Shown in pieces: positions 25,742-35,189 of a stretch of 64,000 bases of DNA. The notes under the pieces were generated by a model, which was not told where the DNA came from, made no database searches, and saw only the letters and a program-made list of their open reading frames with translations. Made by a program: the position numbers and the translations under genes. The DNA comes from Dyadobacter sp. CY356 (GTDB lineage: Bacteria; Bacteroidota; Bacteroidia; Cytophagales; Spirosomataceae), in assembly GCF_021440195.1 (NCBI RefSeq), contig NZ_JAJTSZ010000002.1:372001-436000 (forward strand), given 5' to 3'. Positions within the stretch are counted from its first letter, which is position 1. Each line of letters opens with the position of its first letter.

Positions 25742-26098
25742 TTAGTCAATTTTAATGACCTCTGCCGGAATATTATATTGAGTAATTATTTCACGCGTAA
25801 AACGGACGTGACCACGCGGTGCCATAAGATACAATTTAGCACCTTTCATTCCTGCCAATTCACTTAGAAGTTTCCATTTTGAAACACTTCCCCGAAGCTG
25901 GTCTGTTTTCATGGACACCTCTAGATAATGTCTGTTGAACATATTCACACCTGTAACATCCGGCGTGAATTTCTCATTATCAGCAGCTCTTTCATACGAT
26001 TTAGGTGTTTCAAAGCCTTCCATATTGGCTTGTATTTCCTTAAATCCATGAGCTTGAGCCCATTTTACAACAATGGGAATAAATGATTCCTTTTCCAT
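25742..26098 (-). CDS. Unknown protein with PD-(D/E)xK-like pattern
   Basis: Protein of 118 residues when started at MEKESF; a start 9 bp further upstream (26107) is also possible. No family is recognised with certainty. The order FTPDVTG, about 10 residues, then YLEVSMKTD resembles the core of restriction-endonuclease-like folds (PD followed by E and K on a strand), though the spacing E-V-S-M-K is not the usual E-x-K. The C-terminal half has alternating strand and helix (AKLYLMAPRGHV). A hairpin lies 20 bp upstream in the leader. No neighbour tells its role. Confidence 0.55.
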   Translation of the reverse strand: MEKESFIPIVVKWAQAHGFKEIQANMEGFETPKSYERAADNEKFTPDVTGVNMFNRHYLEVSMKTDQLRGSVSKWKLLSELAGMKGAKLYLMAPRGHVRFTREIITQYNIPAEVIKID

Positions 26099-26118
26099 AA
26101 ATAACAATGAATGATTTC

Positions 26119-26139
26119 TTTCCCCGACCGACGGGGAAA
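26119..26139 (-). repeat. GC-rich 8-bp hairpin in the leader of the PD-(D/E)xK-like gene
   Basis: TTTCCCCG (26119-26126) is exactly inverted at 26132-26139, loop of 5. It is about 20 bp upstream of the start codon on the minus strand, with no T-run after it, so it is more likely a leader structure than a terminator. Confidence 0.35.
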
Positions 26140-26283
26140 CTCAACGTAAAATATTAAAAATTAAAACTGAGCAGAGTGAAAGCGTTGTAACCATAAAAGT
26201 CGCCAAACAAGCCACATTTCTTACCAATTAGGAAAACTACTATTTTTTTGCCAGACTACAAAATTAATTTATCATTCCCTGAG

Positions 26284-26610
26284 CTAGTCGTCAAGCTCAT
26301 CCAGGAACGATTGATAAGCCCTTAGAAGCTCCTGATGCGTTTTTGTATTGTTATTAAGTAACGCCAGATCAATTCCTTTCTGATAAATTATTTCCGCTTT
26401 TTCTACCTTTTCAAGCTCCGCAAAAAAGGCGGCAGCGGGATAATAAGTAGCCAAATAATCCGGATGTTCCGCTAAAAGTATATCGAAATATTTCTCTGCC
26501 TCGGAAGAATCCGACTTTAAATATTCCAAAGCTAATGCATATATGTTGAAGGGATCACTGGGATCTTCTTCGTAAAAAGTTATCAGATTTTGAAGCAATG
26601 AGTTTTTCAT
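26284..26610 (-). CDS. Small TPR-like protein
   Basis: Protein of 108 residues made of three helical pairs in TPR register: NIYALALEYLKSDSSEAEKY, YLATYYPAAAFFAELEKVEKA and TKTHQELLRAYQSFLD. No signal peptide, so it is cytoplasmic and likely a protein-protein adaptor. It diverges from the etfBA genes; 172 bp separate the two starts. Function beyond the fold cannot be told. Confidence 0.7.
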   Translation of the reverse strand: MKNSLLQNLITFYEEDPSDPFNIYALALEYLKSDSSEAEKYFDILLAEHPDYLATYYPAAAFFAELEKVEKAEIIYQKGIDLALLNNNTKTHQELLRAYQSFLDELDD

Positions 26611-26782
26611 TTTAATATTGTTATGCTTGCATACTATTTAAGAATTTCTGTATATTCGCCATTATAAATTTATTATCAAAAATTATAAATAACGACGGTT
26701 ACCAGCTGCTAAACTTATCTTGATAATCGATATCGTTATAATTATTTCAACAGCTTTTTAATCAGTCATTTCCATTTCAATC

Positions 26783-27520
26783 ATGAAAATACTCGTATGT
26801 ATTACCAATGTGCCGGATACGACGGCCAAAATAACTTTCACCGATAATAACACCAAACTTAACAAAGCCGGTGTACAATTTATAATCGGACCCTATGATG
26901 ACTATGCACTCGCCCGGGCAGTTGAACTGAAAGAAAAGCTGGGAGGCTCAGTAACTGTATTGCACGTTGGAGGTGCTGATGCGGAACCACAGATCAGAAA
27001 AGCGCTTGCTATTGGTGCTGACGATGCCATTCGGGTGAATGCTGAGCCTGTTGATTCTTATTTTGTTGCAAGCCAGATTGCCTATGTGGCCGGTCAAAAT
27101 AATTACGATCTTATTTTAATGGGCCGGGAATCAATCGATTTTAATAGCGGTGTAGTTCACGGACTTGTGGGAGAAATGTTGGGTATTCCCTCCTATTCTC
27201 CGGTTATGAAACTGGAAATTGAAGGAACAACTGCTACTTTGGCCAGGGAAATTGATGGTGGAAAAGAAACACTTTCGGCAACTTTGCCTTTGGTATTAGG
27301 TTGTCAGGAACCCATTTCTGAATGGAAAATCCCGAATATGCGTGGTATTATGACAGCACGCACCAAGCCATTATTGGTTGTTGAACCAGTTGCTATGGAA
27401 GAATTTACAGCTCCGGGAAATTATTCACTTCCAGCTCCCAAAGGTGCGTGCAAAATGATCCCGGCTGACCAGGCTGAAATGCTAATTAAACTTTTAAGAA
27501 CAGAGGCGAAAGTTATTTAA
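26783..27520 (+). CDS. etfB: Electron transfer flavoprotein subunit beta
   Basis: Cytoplasmic subunit of 245 residues that binds AMP and pairs with the alpha subunit to carry electrons from acyl-CoA and other dehydrogenases to the quinone pool. The start MKILVCITNVPDT and the internal DLILMGRESIDF region are characteristic; the conserved GxVhG loop is present as SGVVHGLVGE. The alpha gene follows after 53 bp. The length is normal for the family. Confidence 0.93.
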   Translation: MKILVCITNVPDTTAKITFTDNNTKLNKAGVQFIIGPYDDYALARAVELKEKLGGSVTVLHVGGADAEPQIRKALAIGADDAIRVNAEPVDSYFVASQIAYVAGQNNYDLILMGRESIDFNSGVVHGLVGEMLGIPSYSPVMKLEIEGTTATLAREIDGGKETLSATLPLVLGCQEPISEWKIPNMRGIMTARTKPLLVVEPVAMEEFTAPGNYSLPAPKGACKMIPADQAEMLIKLLRTEAKVI

Positions 27521-27573
27521 TCTTCTTTTGAAGAGTTAATAATCAGCTTTTCAAATTTTAAATTGATCAAAAA

Positions 27574-28539
27574 ATGTCAGTACTCATATTTGTTGAAATA
27601 GATAATGGCTCTGTGAAAAAGACTTCACTGGAAGCTGTTGCTTATGGCGCGGAAGTCGCAAAAATGACGGGAACCACCGCAACTGTTTTGGCTCTCGGAA
27701 AAGCCGATGCAGCCGCACTTGAACAAACAGGTGCCTTTGGTGCATCCAAAGTACTTCATGCCTCGGACGATAAGTTAACGCATGAAAATAGTCTTGCCTA
27801 CGCAGATGTGCTTGCACAAGCTGTAACACAGGAAGACAGCAAAATAATAATTCTGGCAAAATCCGGTCTGGGCGATGCAGTGGCTGCAAGAGCATCTGCA
27901 AAACTGAAAGCTGGAATTGTTTCCGGTGTTACAGAATTGCCTGTTATTAATGGAAACTTCACTGTTAAAAGAAGCATTTTCACTGGAAAAGCATTTTCTA
28001 ACGTTGAAATAAAATCAGATATTAAAATTCTCGTCGTTCAGAAAAATGCTTTTGAAGCGACCGAATCATCAGAGAAAGCAACGATTGAGGCGTTTTCACC
28101 TGTTTTGCGTGATCAGGACTTTCAGGCAAATATTGTTTCGGTTGAGAAAGCCAGTTCGGAACTATCGCTTACCGAAGCTAACATCATTGTTTCCGGCGGG
28201 CGTGGTATGAAAGGACCTGAGAACTGGCAGCCGCTTCTGGATCTTGCCGGTGCTCTTGGTGCAGCAACAGGTTGTTCAAAACCTGTTTCAGATCTTGACT
28301 GGCGTCCGCATCATGAGCATATCGGACAAACGGGAATTAAGGTTGCTCCTAACCTGTATATAGCCTGCGGAATTTCCGGCGCCATACAGCATCTGGCCGG
28401 AGTCAATGGTTCAAAATATATTGTGGTGATCAATAAAGATCCCGAAGCGCCGTTCTTTAAAGCCGCAGATTATGGTATCGTTGGTGACGTTTTCGAGATT
28501 TTGCCGAAGCTAACCAAGGCTGTTGAGGACTTGAAATAA
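27574..28539 (+). CDS. etfA: Electron transfer flavoprotein subunit alpha
   Basis: FAD-binding partner of EtfB, 321 residues. The N-terminal half is an adenine-nucleotide alpha-hydrolase-like domain; the C-terminal FAD domain shows [12 protein letters not shown] (about residue 208), [15 protein letters not shown] and [14 protein letters not shown], all hallmark stretches. It closes a two-gene operon and a strong hairpin terminator follows the stop codon. Confidence 0.94.
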   Translation: MSVLIFVEIDNGSVKKTSLEAVAYGAEVAKMTGTTATVLALGKADAAALEQTGAFGASKVLHASDDKLTHENSLAYADVLAQAVTQEDSKIIILAKSGLGDAVAARASAKLKAGIVSGVTELPVINGNFTVKRSIFTGKAFSNVEIKSDIKILVVQKNAFEATESSEKATIEAFSPVLRDQDFQANIVSVEKASSELSLTEANIIVSGGRGMKGPENWQPLLDLAGALGAATGCSKPVSDLDWRPHHEHIGQTGIKVAPNLYIACGISGAIQHLAGVNGSKYIVVINKDPEAPFFKAADYGIVGDVFEILPKLTKAVEDLK

Positions 28540-28555
28540 TCAAATGTTTTCAGAT

Positions 28556-28600
28556 ATAACCCGACTTGCATTTTTTTATGCAGGTCGGGTTATTTATTTT
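28556..28600 (+). terminator. Rho-independent terminator after etfA
   Basis: ATAACCCGACTTGCAT (from 28556) pairs with ATGCAGGTCGGGTTAT (28578-28593), one G-T wobble, loop of 6 T, then a T-rich tail. It starts 17 bp after the etfA stop. Confidence 0.85.
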
Positions 28601-28814
28601 TGCAGACGAATACGATTCCATCATCAGGAATATGCAAAATTAACTGTATTTTTATAGTACTAGATCGTTGGCTTACAAGCCAGTACCTATAATGATACGG
28701 TTAAAGTTGGATTTGACGATATTGGAATCTATTTGGCAGGAATCACAGTACCCATTGCGCAAAGTCATCAGAACTGTTTAGAAAACCGTTGCGTTAGCCC
28801 ATTAAAGTCCAAAC

Positions 28815-29414
28815 GTGAAAAAAATTAAGTTAGAAATATTGGGGCTTTCCCCAAGCCAATCTCAGGCAGGTTCCTTCGCTCTTGTATTAGGCGAAGAATT
28901 AGGAAACCGCCGCCTTCCTATTATCATCGGCGTTTTTGAGGCGCAGGCAATTGCTGTGCAAATCGAGAACATCGTTCCCAACCGGCCGATGACGCACGAT
29001 CTTTTCAAATCCTTTGCGGAAGGCATGAATTACACCTTGAAAGAAATCGTAATTTCTGATTTGAAAGAAGGCATTTTTTATGCAAAAATTATCTGCAAAG
29101 ATAGTTTGCGTGAAGTTGAAATTGACGCCCGCCCATCCGACGCTATTGCGATAGGATTGCGTTTTGATATTCCGATTTATACTTACGAAGCTATATTATC
29201 CGAAGCCGGCATTATTTCCAGCTCTCTGACCGAAGATGAAGAAGATGGTGAGGAAGAAACGGTAAAAGAAACTTTACAGTCGAGAGGAAGTTTGATGGAT
29301 CAATTAAGAGATCTTTCTTTTGATGAACTTCAAAGAATGCTGGACGATGCGCTTTCCAAAGAAGATTATGAAAAAGCTGCAAAAATCCGTGACGAAATGA
29401 GCAAAAGGAATTAA
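28815..29414 (+). CDS. Bifunctional nuclease (DUF151) with C-terminal UVR domain
   Basis: Protein of 199 residues starting at GTG 28815. Residues 1-135 are the BFN/DUF151 domain (GLSPSQSQAGSFALVLGEE, GNRRLPIIIGVFEAQAI, IDARPSDAIAIGLRFDIPIY), reported in some species to have DNase/RNase activity. An acidic linker (DEEDGEEE) follows, then a UVR motif (residues about 163-198, DDALSKEDYEKAAKIRDEM) as found in UvrB/UvrC. The gene follows etfBA after a terminator and a 275-bp spacer, and I recall similar order in other Bacteroidota. Confidence 0.85.
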   Translation: MKKIKLEILGLSPSQSQAGSFALVLGEELGNRRLPIIIGVFEAQAIAVQIENIVPNRPMTHDLFKSFAEGMNYTLKEIVISDLKEGIFYAKIICKDSLREVEIDARPSDAIAIGLRFDIPIYTYEAILSEAGIISSSLTEDEEDGEEETVKETLQSRGSLMDQLRDLSFDELQRMLDDALSKEDYEKAAKIRDEMSKRN

Positions 29415-29485
29415 TTCATTTCTTTGGGATTAGTTAAAAATAGTTAAGACCAGCTGTTACACGGGTCTCATTTGATATTAATCCT

Positions 29486-29493
29486 TATTTTTG
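29486..29493 (+). promoter_or_regulatory. Possible -7 element (TATTTTTG) for the ftsX operon
   Basis: TATTTTTG fits TAnnTTTG and lies about 55 bp before the ftsX start; a TTTG at 29471 is too near for a -33 box. It marks the likely start of the ftsX-DUF3098-uppP-truB-ribF set. Confidence 0.3.
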
Positions 29494-29548
29494 TCTTTAT
29501 CAATTCGCTGTAAGTTTTAAAAACCTGATTCGCGTAATATTCCTTTTT

Positions 29549-30433
29549 ATGCCTAAAAAAAAGAAGAAGATTGGTAGTTACCCCAACGCTATGATCGTAA
29601 TGAGCCTGACAGCTGCATTATTTTTGATCGGCTTTTGCGGACTTCTGGTAATACAATCCAAGAAACTGGTTTCGATTATTCGTCAGAATATTGAAGTAAG
29701 AGTTTTCATAGATAAGGCAGTAACCAAGGCAGGCCAGGATTCATTACTGACCGTTTTGAAAACCAAGCCCTATGTGAACAATACCCCTGAAACGCCAAAC
29801 CCCATTACTTTTGTATCCAAGGAAGAGGCTGCCAAAGAATTCATTGAAGGTACAAAAGAAGATTTCACAGCTTTTTTAGGAGAAAATCCATTGCGCGACA
29901 GCTACCGCGTAAAAATTGGAGAGGATTATTTCGAAGAGTCCAAATTGCAGGCGATTAAAAAAGATATTGAAAAAGCCAATGGCGTTTACGAAGTTGTTTA
30001 TCAGGAAGATCTCGCAGACAACATCAACCGAAATGTGACCAAGATTTATGCTGTTCTGGCAAGCTTTGCCCTGATCATGCTTATTATCATTGTATTGCTT
30101 GTCAATAATACCATAAAACTTGCAATTTACTCCCAGCGTTTTTTAATCAGAAGTATGCAGCTGGTGGGTGCTACAAATGGATTTATTCAACGCCCGTATA
30201 TCATGCGCGGTGCAATGCAAGGCACAATTGGTGGTGTTCTTGCAGGCGGATTGCTAATTGCTTTACAACAAATTGCGGTCCGAAATGTTGAAGGTCTGGC
30301 GATGTTGCAGGAATACAATAAGCTGGTTATTCTCGTGGCCGTTGTGCTCGCACTTGGTATTCTTATTGGCATTGCAAGTACGTACCAGTCTTTGGCGCGT
30401 TATCTGCGGATGGCTCTGGATGACCTGTATTAA
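29549..30433 (+). CDS. ftsX: Cell-division ABC transporter permease FtsX
   Basis: Inner-membrane permease of 294 residues that, with FtsE, couples divisome state to cell-wall hydrolases. A first helix (about residues 12-34), a large periplasmic domain (35-165) and three C-terminal helices (about 168-195, 222-245, 257-280) give the four-helix FtsX layout. The ftsE gene is not next to it, which is usual in Bacteroidota. It heads the run ftsX-DUF3098-uppP-truB-ribF; the next gene starts 36 bp later. Confidence 0.9.
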   Translation: MPKKKKKIGSYPNAMIVMSLTAALFLIGFCGLLVIQSKKLVSIIRQNIEVRVFIDKAVTKAGQDSLLTVLKTKPYVNNTPETPNPITFVSKEEAAKEFIEGTKEDFTAFLGENPLRDSYRVKIGEDYFEESKLQAIKKDIEKANGVYEVVYQEDLADNINRNVTKIYAVLASFALIMLIIIVLLVNNTIKLAIYSQRFLIRSMQLVGATNGFIQRPYIMRGAMQGTIGGVLAGGLLIALQQIAVRNVEGLAMLQEYNKLVILVAVVLALGILIGIASTYQSLARYLRMALDDLY

Positions 30434-30468
30434 TTGAATTATAATACCTTACCTGTTAAGAAATATTT

Positions 30469-30684
30469 ATGAGCAACACAAAAAATAATCTCCCTTTCGG
30501 AGCATCAAATTATAAAATGATGCTGATCGGACTTGCTGTAATCCTTATTGGATTTGCAGTGATGAGCATGGACAAAGAAGAATTTGGTTTTGGTGCTTTG
30601 GGATTAACTGTCGGCCCAATCATTGTTGTGATCGGATTCGTGGTTGAGTTCTGGGCCATTTTACGTAAACCAGCTAATTCATGA
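30469..30684 (+). CDS. DUF3098 small membrane protein
   Basis: Protein of 71 residues with two hydrophobic helices (about 18-32 and 45-64) separated by [10 protein letters not shown]. It is the DUF3098 type that sits between ftsX and uppP in many Bacteroidota. Its stop overlaps the uppP start by 4 bp (ATGA), so the two are translationally coupled. Function unknown; a role in envelope synthesis is a guess from position. Confidence 0.85.
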   Translation: MSNTKNNLPFGASNYKMMLIGLAVILIGFAVMSMDKEEFGFGALGLTVGPIIVVIGFVVEFWAILRKPANS

Positions 30685-31460
30685 CCATTTGGCAGGCTAT
30701 TATTTTAGCAATTGTTGAAGGAATTACAGAATTCCTACCGGTTTCATCCACTGGCCATATGATTATCGCATCGTCAGTGATGGGCATCAGCCATCTGGAT
30801 TTCACTAAAATGTTTACAGTTAATATTCAGTTTGGCGCGATACTTTCTGTTGTGGTGTTATACTGGAAACGTTTTTTTCAATCTACTGACTTTTATTTTA
30901 AACTGTTCGTAGCATTTCTTCCGGCGGCAGTATTAGGATTTTTGTTAAATGACATCATTGATGCAATGCTTGAAAATGTTGTTGTTGTAGCAATCTCACT
31001 TTTAGTTGGAGGAATTATTTTGATCTTCATCGACCGCATTGCGAACGATGAAACCAGAGAAAGAGAAATTACTTATTTTGATGCTCTGAAAATCGGTTTC
31101 TTCCAGTGCATTGCCATGATACCTGGTGTTTCAAGATCAGCTTCTACAATTATTGGAGGTATGCTTCAGGGACTTTCACGGAAACAGGCCGCTGAATTTT
31201 CATTTTTTCTTGCGGTACCGACCATGGCTGCGGCCGGTGGTTACAAGCTTTTGAAAACTTACGATACCATTCAGGCATCCGATATTCAGACTCTGTTGAT
31301 TGGTAATGTGATCGCTTTTGTGGTGGCAATGCTTGCCATTAAATTTTTTATCAATTTCCTTACAAAATACGGTTTCAAAGTTTTTGGGTATTATCGTATT
31401 ATTTTAGGAATTATATTACTGGCATTATTGGCATCAGGTTATAAACTTGACATCGTATAA
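30681..31460 (+). CDS. uppP: Undecaprenyl-diphosphatase UppP (BacA)
   Basis: Inner-membrane phosphatase of 259 residues that recycles undecaprenyl diphosphate to the monophosphate carrier used for peptidoglycan and polysaccharides. Both conserved blocks are present: [14 protein letters not shown] (residues about 14-27) and [14 protein letters not shown] (about 145-158). Eight or so helices are seen. It probably supplies carrier also for the polysaccharide cluster at 42-49 kb. The start overlaps the DUF3098 stop and truB begins 50 bp later. Confidence 0.95.
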   Translation: MTIWQAIILAIVEGITEFLPVSSTGHMIIASSVMGISHLDFTKMFTVNIQFGAILSVVVLYWKRFFQSTDFYFKLFVAFLPAAVLGFLLNDIIDAMLENVVVVAISLLVGGIILIFIDRIANDETREREITYFDALKIGFFQCIAMIPGVSRSASTIIGGMLQGLSRKQAAEFSFFLAVPTMAAAGGYKLLKTYDTIQASDIQTLLIGNVIAFVVAMLAIKFFINFLTKYGFKVFGYYRIILGIILLALLASGYKLDIV

Positions 31461-31510
31461 AATTTGTGGGAATGACAGAAGAGATTATTTTAAGATAACA
31501 TTAGTATAGT

Positions 31511-32212
31511 TTGAGTAACGAGACTACCATACAAGACGAAGGAGAAGTTCTATTAATTGACAAACCATTGAAATGGACATCTTTTGATGTGGTCAATAAA
31601 ATAAAAAGAGCTTGTAAATATAACAAAATCGGTCATGCCGGCACGCTGGATCCTCTGGCGACCGGCTTGCTTATTTTATGTACAGGAAAGAAAACAAAGA
31701 TTATTGATACCTATCAGGCGCAGGAAAAGGAATATACAGGCACTTTTGTATTAGGAAAAACAACGCCTTCCGTTGATCTGGAAACCGAATTTGACGCAGA
31801 ATTTCCTATTGAGCATATCAATTCAGAAATACTGGAAACTGCCAGAAAAACCTTTCTTGGACAAATTGAACAAATCCCGCCCATCTATTCTGCTGTAAAA
31901 GTTGATGGAGAAAGACTTTATAAAAAAGCACGTCGCGGCGAAACTGCGGAAATAAAAAAACGCAGCGTGGAAATATCACTCTTTGAAATAGACAGCACCA
32001 ATTTCCCGGCCATCGATTTCAGGATCATTTGCTCCAAAGGAACCTACATTCGTAGTATTGTTAGAGATTTCGGCGTTGCGGCAGGAAGTGGCGCGTATCT
32101 GAGTGTCTTGTGTCGTACCCGAATTGGTAATTTTGAACTAAAAGATGCCAAAAATCTGACCGATTTCATTTACCAGAAACGTGTTGAATTGAAGTTACCA
32201 GTTGACGAATGA
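31511..32212 (+). CDS. truB: tRNA pseudouridine(55) synthase TruB
   Basis: Enzyme of 233 residues that makes pseudouridine 55 in the T-loop of tRNA. Catalytic D47 lies in GHAGTLDPLATG; VDGERLYKKARRGE and CSKGTYIRSI are the other conserved stretches. The C-terminal PUA domain of long TruB forms is absent. The start is TTG; no in-frame ATG upstream is better placed. The stop overlaps the ribF start (ATGA). Confidence 0.95.
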   Translation: MSNETTIQDEGEVLLIDKPLKWTSFDVVNKIKRACKYNKIGHAGTLDPLATGLLILCTGKKTKIIDTYQAQEKEYTGTFVLGKTTPSVDLETEFDAEFPIEHINSEILETARKTFLGQIEQIPPIYSAVKVDGERLYKKARRGETAEIKKRSVEISLFEIDSTNFPAIDFRIICSKGTYIRSIVRDFGVAAGSGAYLSVLCRTRIGNFELKDAKNLTDFIYQKRVELKLPVDE

Positions 32213-33144
32213 ACATATACCACAGCCTTGATTCCTTTCACAGATTGGAATGCGCAGTCGTAACCAGTGGCACATTTGATGGCTTACATATTGGCCATAA
32301 AAAAATACTTTCCCGGCTTAAAGAAATCAGCACGCAATGTGGCGGAGAATCTACGGTGCTTACTTTTTGGCCACATCCAAGAATGGTGGTTTCGGAAGAC
32401 AGTCAGGATTTACAGCTTCTTTCTACAATTGACGAAAAAATTGAATTGTTCTCGCAGATGGGAATTCAGCATCTGGCAATCATACCTTTCACAAGGGCAT
32501 TTTCAGAATTATCGTCTGACGAGTTTATACGGCAGATACTGGTTGACAAAATCGGTACAAAAAAGCTGGTGATTGGATATGACCACAGATTTGGCCGGAA
32601 CCGGGAAGGAAGTTTCGAGTTTCTGCAACAGAATGCATCAACTTATGGTTTTGAAGTAGAGGAAATACCACGCCAGGATATCGAGGATCTGGCTATCAGC
32701 TCATCCAGGATCCGTCATTCACTATTGTCCGGAAACGTGGATGAGGCTAAATTCCTTTTAGGCCGCCCCTACTCTTTTACGGGATTGGTTGTAAAAGGAA
32801 AACAATTGGGAAGAACGATTGGATTTCCAACCGCTAATATCCAGCTGCATGAATCGTACAAACTCATTCCTGCAAACGGCGTATATGTGATTAAGGCTTA
32901 TCATCATGGAGAGGCATACCAGGGAATGCTAAATATCGGTGTTCGCCCAACGGTTGACGGAACTTTCCGGACAATTGAGGCTAACCTTTTTGATTTTGAT
33001 AAAGAAATCTATGGTGAAGATTTGACGGTTGAGCTGCTTCATTATCTTCGGCCTGAACAAAAATTCGATGGTCTGGATGGCTTGATTCAACAAATCAAGG
33101 TCGATAAAGAAAGTTCAGTTGCATTTTTTGACATTCAAAAGTAA
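32209..33144 (+). CDS. ribF: Bifunctional riboflavin kinase / FAD synthetase
   Basis: Enzyme of 311 residues that converts riboflavin to FMN and FAD. N-terminal FAD synthetase domain with SGTFDGLHIGHKKIL (residues about 20-34) and ISSSRIRHSL; C-terminal flavokinase domain from about 185 with KQLGRTIGFPTANIQ and YQGMLNIGVRPT. FAD made here is the cofactor of the EtfA protein coded upstream. It closes the ftsX-to-ribF run; a terminator follows. Confidence 0.95.
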   Translation: MNIYHSLDSFHRLECAVVTSGTFDGLHIGHKKILSRLKEISTQCGGESTVLTFWPHPRMVVSEDSQDLQLLSTIDEKIELFSQMGIQHLAIIPFTRAFSELSSDEFIRQILVDKIGTKKLVIGYDHRFGRNREGSFEFLQQNASTYGFEVEEIPRQDIEDLAISSSRIRHSLLSGNVDEAKFLLGRPYSFTGLVVKGKQLGRTIGFPTANIQLHESYKLIPANGVYVIKAYHHGEAYQGMLNIGVRPTVDGTFRTIEANLFDFDKEIYGEDLTVELLHYLRPEQKFDGLDGLIQQIKVDKESSVAFFDIQK

Positions 33145-33165
33145 GAATTGATAATTAGTAAAGAA

Positions 33166-33206
33166 AACCCTGAGTCGGCCTTATTTTGCCGGTTCAGGGT
33201 TTTTTA
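33166..33206 (+). terminator. Rho-independent terminator after ribF
   Basis: AACCCTGAGTCGGC (33166-33179) pairs with GCCGGTTCAGGGTT (33188-33201) with two G-T wobbles, loop of 8, followed by a T-run. Confidence 0.88.
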
Positions 33207-33290
33207 TTTTACGTAAAATATATGGTTAAAGAAATAGCATTTCTCAACTTTGGTATAATTATAATGCAAAAATAGAAAACTGAAATATAT

Positions 33291-34634
33291 ATGAAACCAT
33301 ATTTTCGAATCGCACTACTATGCATTCTGCTTGCGTTTACGAGTAAATTAAAAGCGCAGAATAGCAATTTGATCCTTTTAAAAAACGTGAATCTGATAGA
33401 CGGAACGGGATCGGCTTCCAAACCAGATGTCAATATTTTGATAAAAGATGGAATTGTCGCGGCTATTCAATCCGGATTAAAACATCCTTCTGCAACGCAG
33501 ATCGACCTGAAAGGAAAAACAATAATTCCAGCAGTCATCAGCGCCCATACGCATATTGGAACGTTAAAAGGAAATACTTCAACCGCTGAAAATTACACAC
33601 GTGAAAATGTTCTGAGACAATTAAAAAGGTATCAGGATTACGGTGTCGGAACAATTCTGACTATGGGAACCGATCGGCCTTTAATATTTAACGGATTGAT
33701 CGACTCAACAAAAGCCGGATTGTTACCCGGGGCGAGATTATACTCAGCAGGATACGGTTTTAACACGCCGGAAAAAGCCCCAGGCTCCTGGATGAATCTG
33801 CTATGGCGACCGGAATCAGCGGACCAGGTTCCGGCCCAAATTGAGCAGCTTTCAAAAACTAAACCCAGCGTTATTAAAATGTGGGTCGACGACCATGGCG
33901 GAAAGGCCGAAAAAATGAAACCTGAGATTTACAAAGCCATCATCACAGAAGCGCATAAAAAAGGAATACGTGTCGCAAGTCATTTATACAATCTCGAAGA
34001 TGCGCGAGATCTGACAGCTTCGGGTTTGGATATAATGGCGCATAGTATTCGTGATAAAGAAATTGACGCAGATTTAATTAATGCAATGAAAGCGAAAGGT
34101 GTCGCATACATTCCAACATTATCGTTGGATGAATATGCTTTTATTTATGCCAGAAAACCGGAATGGGTTGAGGATTCCTTTTTCAAAGCATCCTTGGAGC
34201 CAGGTGTTTATGAAATGATTATCAGTCAGAAATATCAGGATCAGGTAAAAAATTCTCCTGATTATGATAGAAATCTGGCTGGATTTAAAATGGCTTTGAA
34301 AAATTTAAAAAAGATCCATGATGCCGGAATTTTGGTAGCATTGGGAACAGATTCCGGTGCATTTCCTATTCGGGCCCAGGGCTTTTCTGAACATCTGGAA
34401 ATGGAGTTAATGGTTCAGGCTGGCCTGACACCCATGCAAACAATTACCGCAGCGACACTGAATTCAGCCAAAATTCTGAAAATTGATAATCAAATCGGAA
34501 CCATACAAAAAGGCAAAAAAGCAGATTTTATTATACTAACTGAAAGCCCGGAAAAGGACATCAAGAATACCAGAAAAATTGAATCAGTTTGGAAAGATGG
34601 TAAGCAGGTAAGTAAAGGACCATTAAAAAATTGA
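33291..34634 (+). CDS. Exported amidohydrolase family protein
   Basis: Metal-dependent hydrolase of 447 residues with a signal peptide (residues 1-23, ends LKAQ). The imidazolonepropionase-like amidohydrolase core shows AHTHIG (about residue 85), the putative carbamylated lysine in SVIKMWVDD, the metal histidines in VASHLYN and MAHSIRD, and GTDSGAF toward the C-terminus. The final strand DFIILTESPEKDI returns to the small beta domain. Substrates in this group include prolyl dipeptides and other cyclic amides; this one is unknown. The cupin gene follows after 12 bp. Confidence 0.88.
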   Translation: MKPYFRIALLCILLAFTSKLKAQNSNLILLKNVNLIDGTGSASKPDVNILIKDGIVAAIQSGLKHPSATQIDLKGKTIIPAVISAHTHIGTLKGNTSTAENYTRENVLRQLKRYQDYGVGTILTMGTDRPLIFNGLIDSTKAGLLPGARLYSAGYGFNTPEKAPGSWMNLLWRPESADQVPAQIEQLSKTKPSVIKMWVDDHGGKAEKMKPEIYKAIITEAHKKGIRVASHLYNLEDARDLTASGLDIMAHSIRDKEIDADLINAMKAKGVAYIPTLSLDEYAFIYARKPEWVEDSFFKASLEPGVYEMIISQKYQDQVKNSPDYDRNLAGFKMALKNLKKIHDAGILVALGTDSGAFPIRAQGFSEHLEMELMVQAGLTPMQTITAATLNSAKILKIDNQIGTIQKGKKADFIILTESPEKDIKNTRKIESVWKDGKQVSKGPLKN

Positions 34635-34646
34635 CCCTTCATCAAT

Positions 34647-35162
34647 ATGGAAATGAAAATTGAAACGTACTTATTTAAGGATGATGGGTTGATTCCTAAC
34701 AGCAAATATCCTTTAATAATTTACAAAAATGCCTTCAGTAAACGGGGAAAGGAGGCTGGTTCCTGGCTTGAAAAACATTTTGAATCCAACAACTGGACAA
34801 ATTCCTGGCGAAACGGTGTTTTTTCATATCATCACTACCATAGTATCTCCCATGAAGTTTTGGGTATTTATGAAGGTTCTGCTACACTATTTTTAGGCGG
34901 CGAAAAAGGACAAAAGTTGTTAGTAAGCGCAGGTGATATCATTGTTATTCCTGCCGGCGTTGGACATAAAAACCTTGGTTCTTCAAATGATTTCAAAGTA
35001 ATCGGAGCTTATCCAAATGGGATGGATTATGATATTCTTCGCGGGAAACCCGAAGAAAGAAAACAGGCCGATCAAAATATAGAAAATGTTCCATTTCCCG
35101 ACAGCGATCCATTTCTTGGTAAAAGTGAAGGTCTAAGAACCTTATGGAGCAAAATCAGGTAA
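34647..35162 (+). CDS. Cupin domain protein
   Basis: Cytoplasmic protein of 171 residues with one cupin fold: HHYHSISHEVLGIYEG (metal-binding histidines, about residues 63-72), GDIIVIPAGVGHKNLG (about 110-125). Similar proteins are called cupin-type enzymes of unknown function and can bind metal. It follows the amidohydrolase by 12 bp and ends before a bidirectional terminator. Confidence 0.8.
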   Translation: MEMKIETYLFKDDGLIPNSKYPLIIYKNAFSKRGKEAGSWLEKHFESNNWTNSWRNGVFSYHHYHSISHEVLGIYEGSATLFLGGEKGQKLLVSAGDIIVIPAGVGHKNLGSSNDFKVIGAYPNGMDYDILRGKPEERKQADQNIENVPFPDSDPFLGKSEGLRTLWSKIR

Positions 35163-35189
35163 TTAGTATTTTCTTAAAACGAAAAAACA

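Noticed and set aside
26700-26760. CGATATCG palindrome before etfB as an operator
   Set aside because: The symmetry stops after 8 bases and is expected by chance in a window of this size.
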